From positions 1-5,692 of the forward strand of contig JAQBNV010000636.1 in the NCBI GenBank assembly GCA_028288395.1: a DNA stretch of 5,692 bases. The letters are read 5' to 3'. This document shows, in pieces, positions 4,756-5,692 of this stretch. This DNA is from Adhaeribacter sp. (lineage in GTDB: Bacteria > Bacteroidota > Bacteroidia > Cytophagales > Hymenobacteraceae). Each line of letters starts with the position of its first letter. Within the stretch, counting starts at the first letter, position 1. The translations under genes were made by a program, and so were the position numbers. Below the pieces are notes generated by a model. That model was not told where the DNA came from. It made no database searches and saw only the letters and a list, made by a program, of their open reading frames with translations.

Positions 4756-5271
4756 ATGAAACTTTTAAAACGCGACACCCTTTTTCTTTTATTAGCACTC
4801 TTTACCTTTGTCGGTTGCGATAAAGAAGATTTTACGCCGCTTAGTCCTGAAAAAGAAGTTTTTATCGGACATTGGCAACTAACCCACATCACCCAGGATG
4901 GTACTCAATTTAATGCTATAAATGATAGCCGTATCGTAATTGAAAGAGGTGGTAGTAGTTTAGGTGATGGTACCTATGTCCTTAATTTATATTATCGCAC
5001 ATTAGATAAAACCCTACCATACGGATATTCAAACGGTGGAACGTGGGCGTTAAAAGATACAAATAAATTAGTGCTTAATGGGGACACTGATGCCCATTAT
5101 AAGGTAAACAGCGTAACTTCTGATGCTCTAATCATGGAGCGACATGAAAAAGTGGTTAATGCCAATGGTAAATTTATAATGAAACACCGGGAAAATGCCA
5201 TAAACTCAAATGATAGTGTTCATGTAATGACACCATCTCCGGTTATCTACACCTTCGAGAAGAAAAAATAA
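4756..5271 (+). CDS. Lipocalin-like domain lipoprotein
   Basis: This 171-residue protein starts with a type II signal peptide: MKLLKR, then a hydrophobic core (about 8-19), ending FVGC with the lipid-modified Cys21. The next residues, DKED, are acidic, as in the lipoprotein export signal that sends Bacteroidota lipoproteins to the cell surface, so outer-face display is plausible. A short linker leads to FIGHWQLTHITQDG (36-49), the G-x-W opening of lipocalin-like domains common in Bacteroidota. A second G-x-W strand follows (GGTWALKDTNKLVLN, 94-108), then alternating polar and hydrophobic strands to the end. Such small lipocalin-like lipoproteins are mostly uncharacterised; ligand binding is a family-level guess. 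ATG 4756 puts the signal peptide at the very N-terminus, so the start is secure despite no Shine-Dalgarno sequence. No consensus promoter is evident in the 148 bp upstream. Confidence 0.8.
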   Translation: MKLLKRDTLFLLLALFTFVGCDKEDFTPLSPEKEVFIGHWQLTHITQDGTQFNAINDSRIVIERGGSSLGDGTYVLNLYYRTLDKTLPYGYSNGGTWALKDTNKLVLNGDTDAHYKVNSVTSDALIMERHEKVVNANGKFIMKHRENAINSNDSVHVMTPSPVIYTFEKKK

Positions 5272-5332
5272 AGAATTTGGATTTAATCGGAAAACGAATA
5301 GCATTCAAGGTAACCTGAAGAAGGGAGGTTAG

Positions 5333-5395
5333 GTGATAGAGAAAGTAGTCTTTCTGTACAACTATAAACGGCCGTAGACGAGTGGTGTCTTATCC
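5333..5395 (+). pseudogene. Possible transposase C-terminal remnant
   Basis: From GTG 5333 the frame reads VIEKVVFLYNYKRP, then a TAG at 5375-5377, then TSGVLS before another stop at 5396-5398. LYNYKRP followed by a Ser-rich segment and an L-S/T-P turn resembles the end of IS3-group transposases (typically YNYKRPH...LTPE). The upstream frame is closed by a TAG just before the GTG, so only about 20 codons survive. The match is short and could be accidental. Confidence 0.3.
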
Positions 5396-5440
5396 TGAAA
5401 TCGGTTGACACAAATCGTCTCAAAAAACGACGGAATAAAT

Positions 5441-5471
5441 AAAAAAGACTTGGCAGCACCAAGTCTTTTTT
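5441..5471. terminator. Strong bidirectional intrinsic terminator
   Basis: AAAAAAGACTTGG (5441-5453) pairs perfectly with CCAAGTCTTTTTT (5459-5471) around loop CAGCA, giving a 13-bp stem with a T-run on the plus strand and the mirror T-run on the minus strand. It lies 170 bp after the lipoprotein stop, so it may end that transcript, or it may have belonged to a gene now lost from the interval. Confidence 0.88.
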
Positions 5472-5692
5472 ATTGAAATCCCAAACCTAGATATCTGTAT
5501 CAAAAATCATCCTATATTATTCAATTCTGAGATGAGTATGGGATATTTTCCTATATGAACTTATCAGGCACTTATTATGATACTGCGTTTTGGAAAGGGT
5601 AATGCCATTATCAATTTCTGACAGGTCATTGGAGATTGTAAAATGAACTGTGTCAAGTTAAAGAAAAGGAAAAAAATACCTACTTTAACTTC
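5472..5692. other. Right-edge stretch without a recognisable gene
   Basis: I see no supported gene on either strand here. A frame from ATG 5643 (MNCVKLKKRKK...) is still open at the edge after 16 codons, but it is lysine-rich, low in complexity and unrecognised. TGTGTCAA (5649-5656) is the inverse of TTGACACA (5405-5412) beside the transposase-like remnant, which could reflect insertion-sequence ends. Confidence 0.4.

Noticed and set aside
1..5692. CRISPR array, toxin-antitoxin pair, retron or phage-defence cassette
   Set aside because: No regularly spaced repeats, no nuclease, reverse transcriptase or ATPase motifs, and no small overlapping gene pairs were seen on either strand.

Overview
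This window looks like a piece of a Bacteroidota chromosome, probably Cytophagales (Hymenobacteraceae-like; the family is an inference). The clearest clue is the promoters. Three places match the Bacteroidota sigma-A -7 consensus TAnnTTTG, and two of them also have a TTTG or TTG -33 box at 19-21 bp. Most genes lack a Shine-Dalgarno sequence, and there is a lipoprotein with an acidic stretch right after the lipid-bearing cysteine, as in Bacteroidota surface lipoproteins. Base composition is mixed: the metabolic and polysaccharide genes are moderately GC-rich, while the segment from about 3914 to 4760 is very AT-rich.

Layout. The left edge holds the first 65 codons of a minus-strand PLP-dependent trans-sulfuration enzyme (cystathionine gamma-synthase type). 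It is divergent from a plus-strand TVP38/TMEM64 (VTT/DedA-like) membrane protein at 485-1198. The region between them holds an 18-bp perfect palindrome and a possible multi-branched fold. Next come a tRNA-Arg(ACG) gene with its own promoter and a strong intrinsic terminator (1213-1388), then a decayed small gene (1422-1702) broken by a nonsense codon and a frameshift.

The centre is a minus-strand pair: a family 2 glycosyltransferase (3020-3913) followed 62 bp downstream by an OafA-type membrane acyltransferase (1851-2957). A near-consensus promoter at 4028-4058 and an adjacent 28-bp inverted repeat lie upstream. Together the two genes suggest synthesis and O-acylation of a cell-surface glycan, although no complete polysaccharide locus is visible.

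The right third holds a small AT-rich membrane protein of unknown function (4260-4607), a lipocalin-like lipoprotein (4756-5271), a short transposase-like remnant and a strong bidirectional hairpin terminator (5441-5471). The last 220 bases have no recognisable gene.

I found no convincing new multi-gene system. The items most worth a second look are the tRNA acceptor-stem mismatch, the promoter/inverted-repeat arrangement controlling the glycan pair, the palindrome between the divergent genes at the left, and the nearly leaderless small membrane protein.
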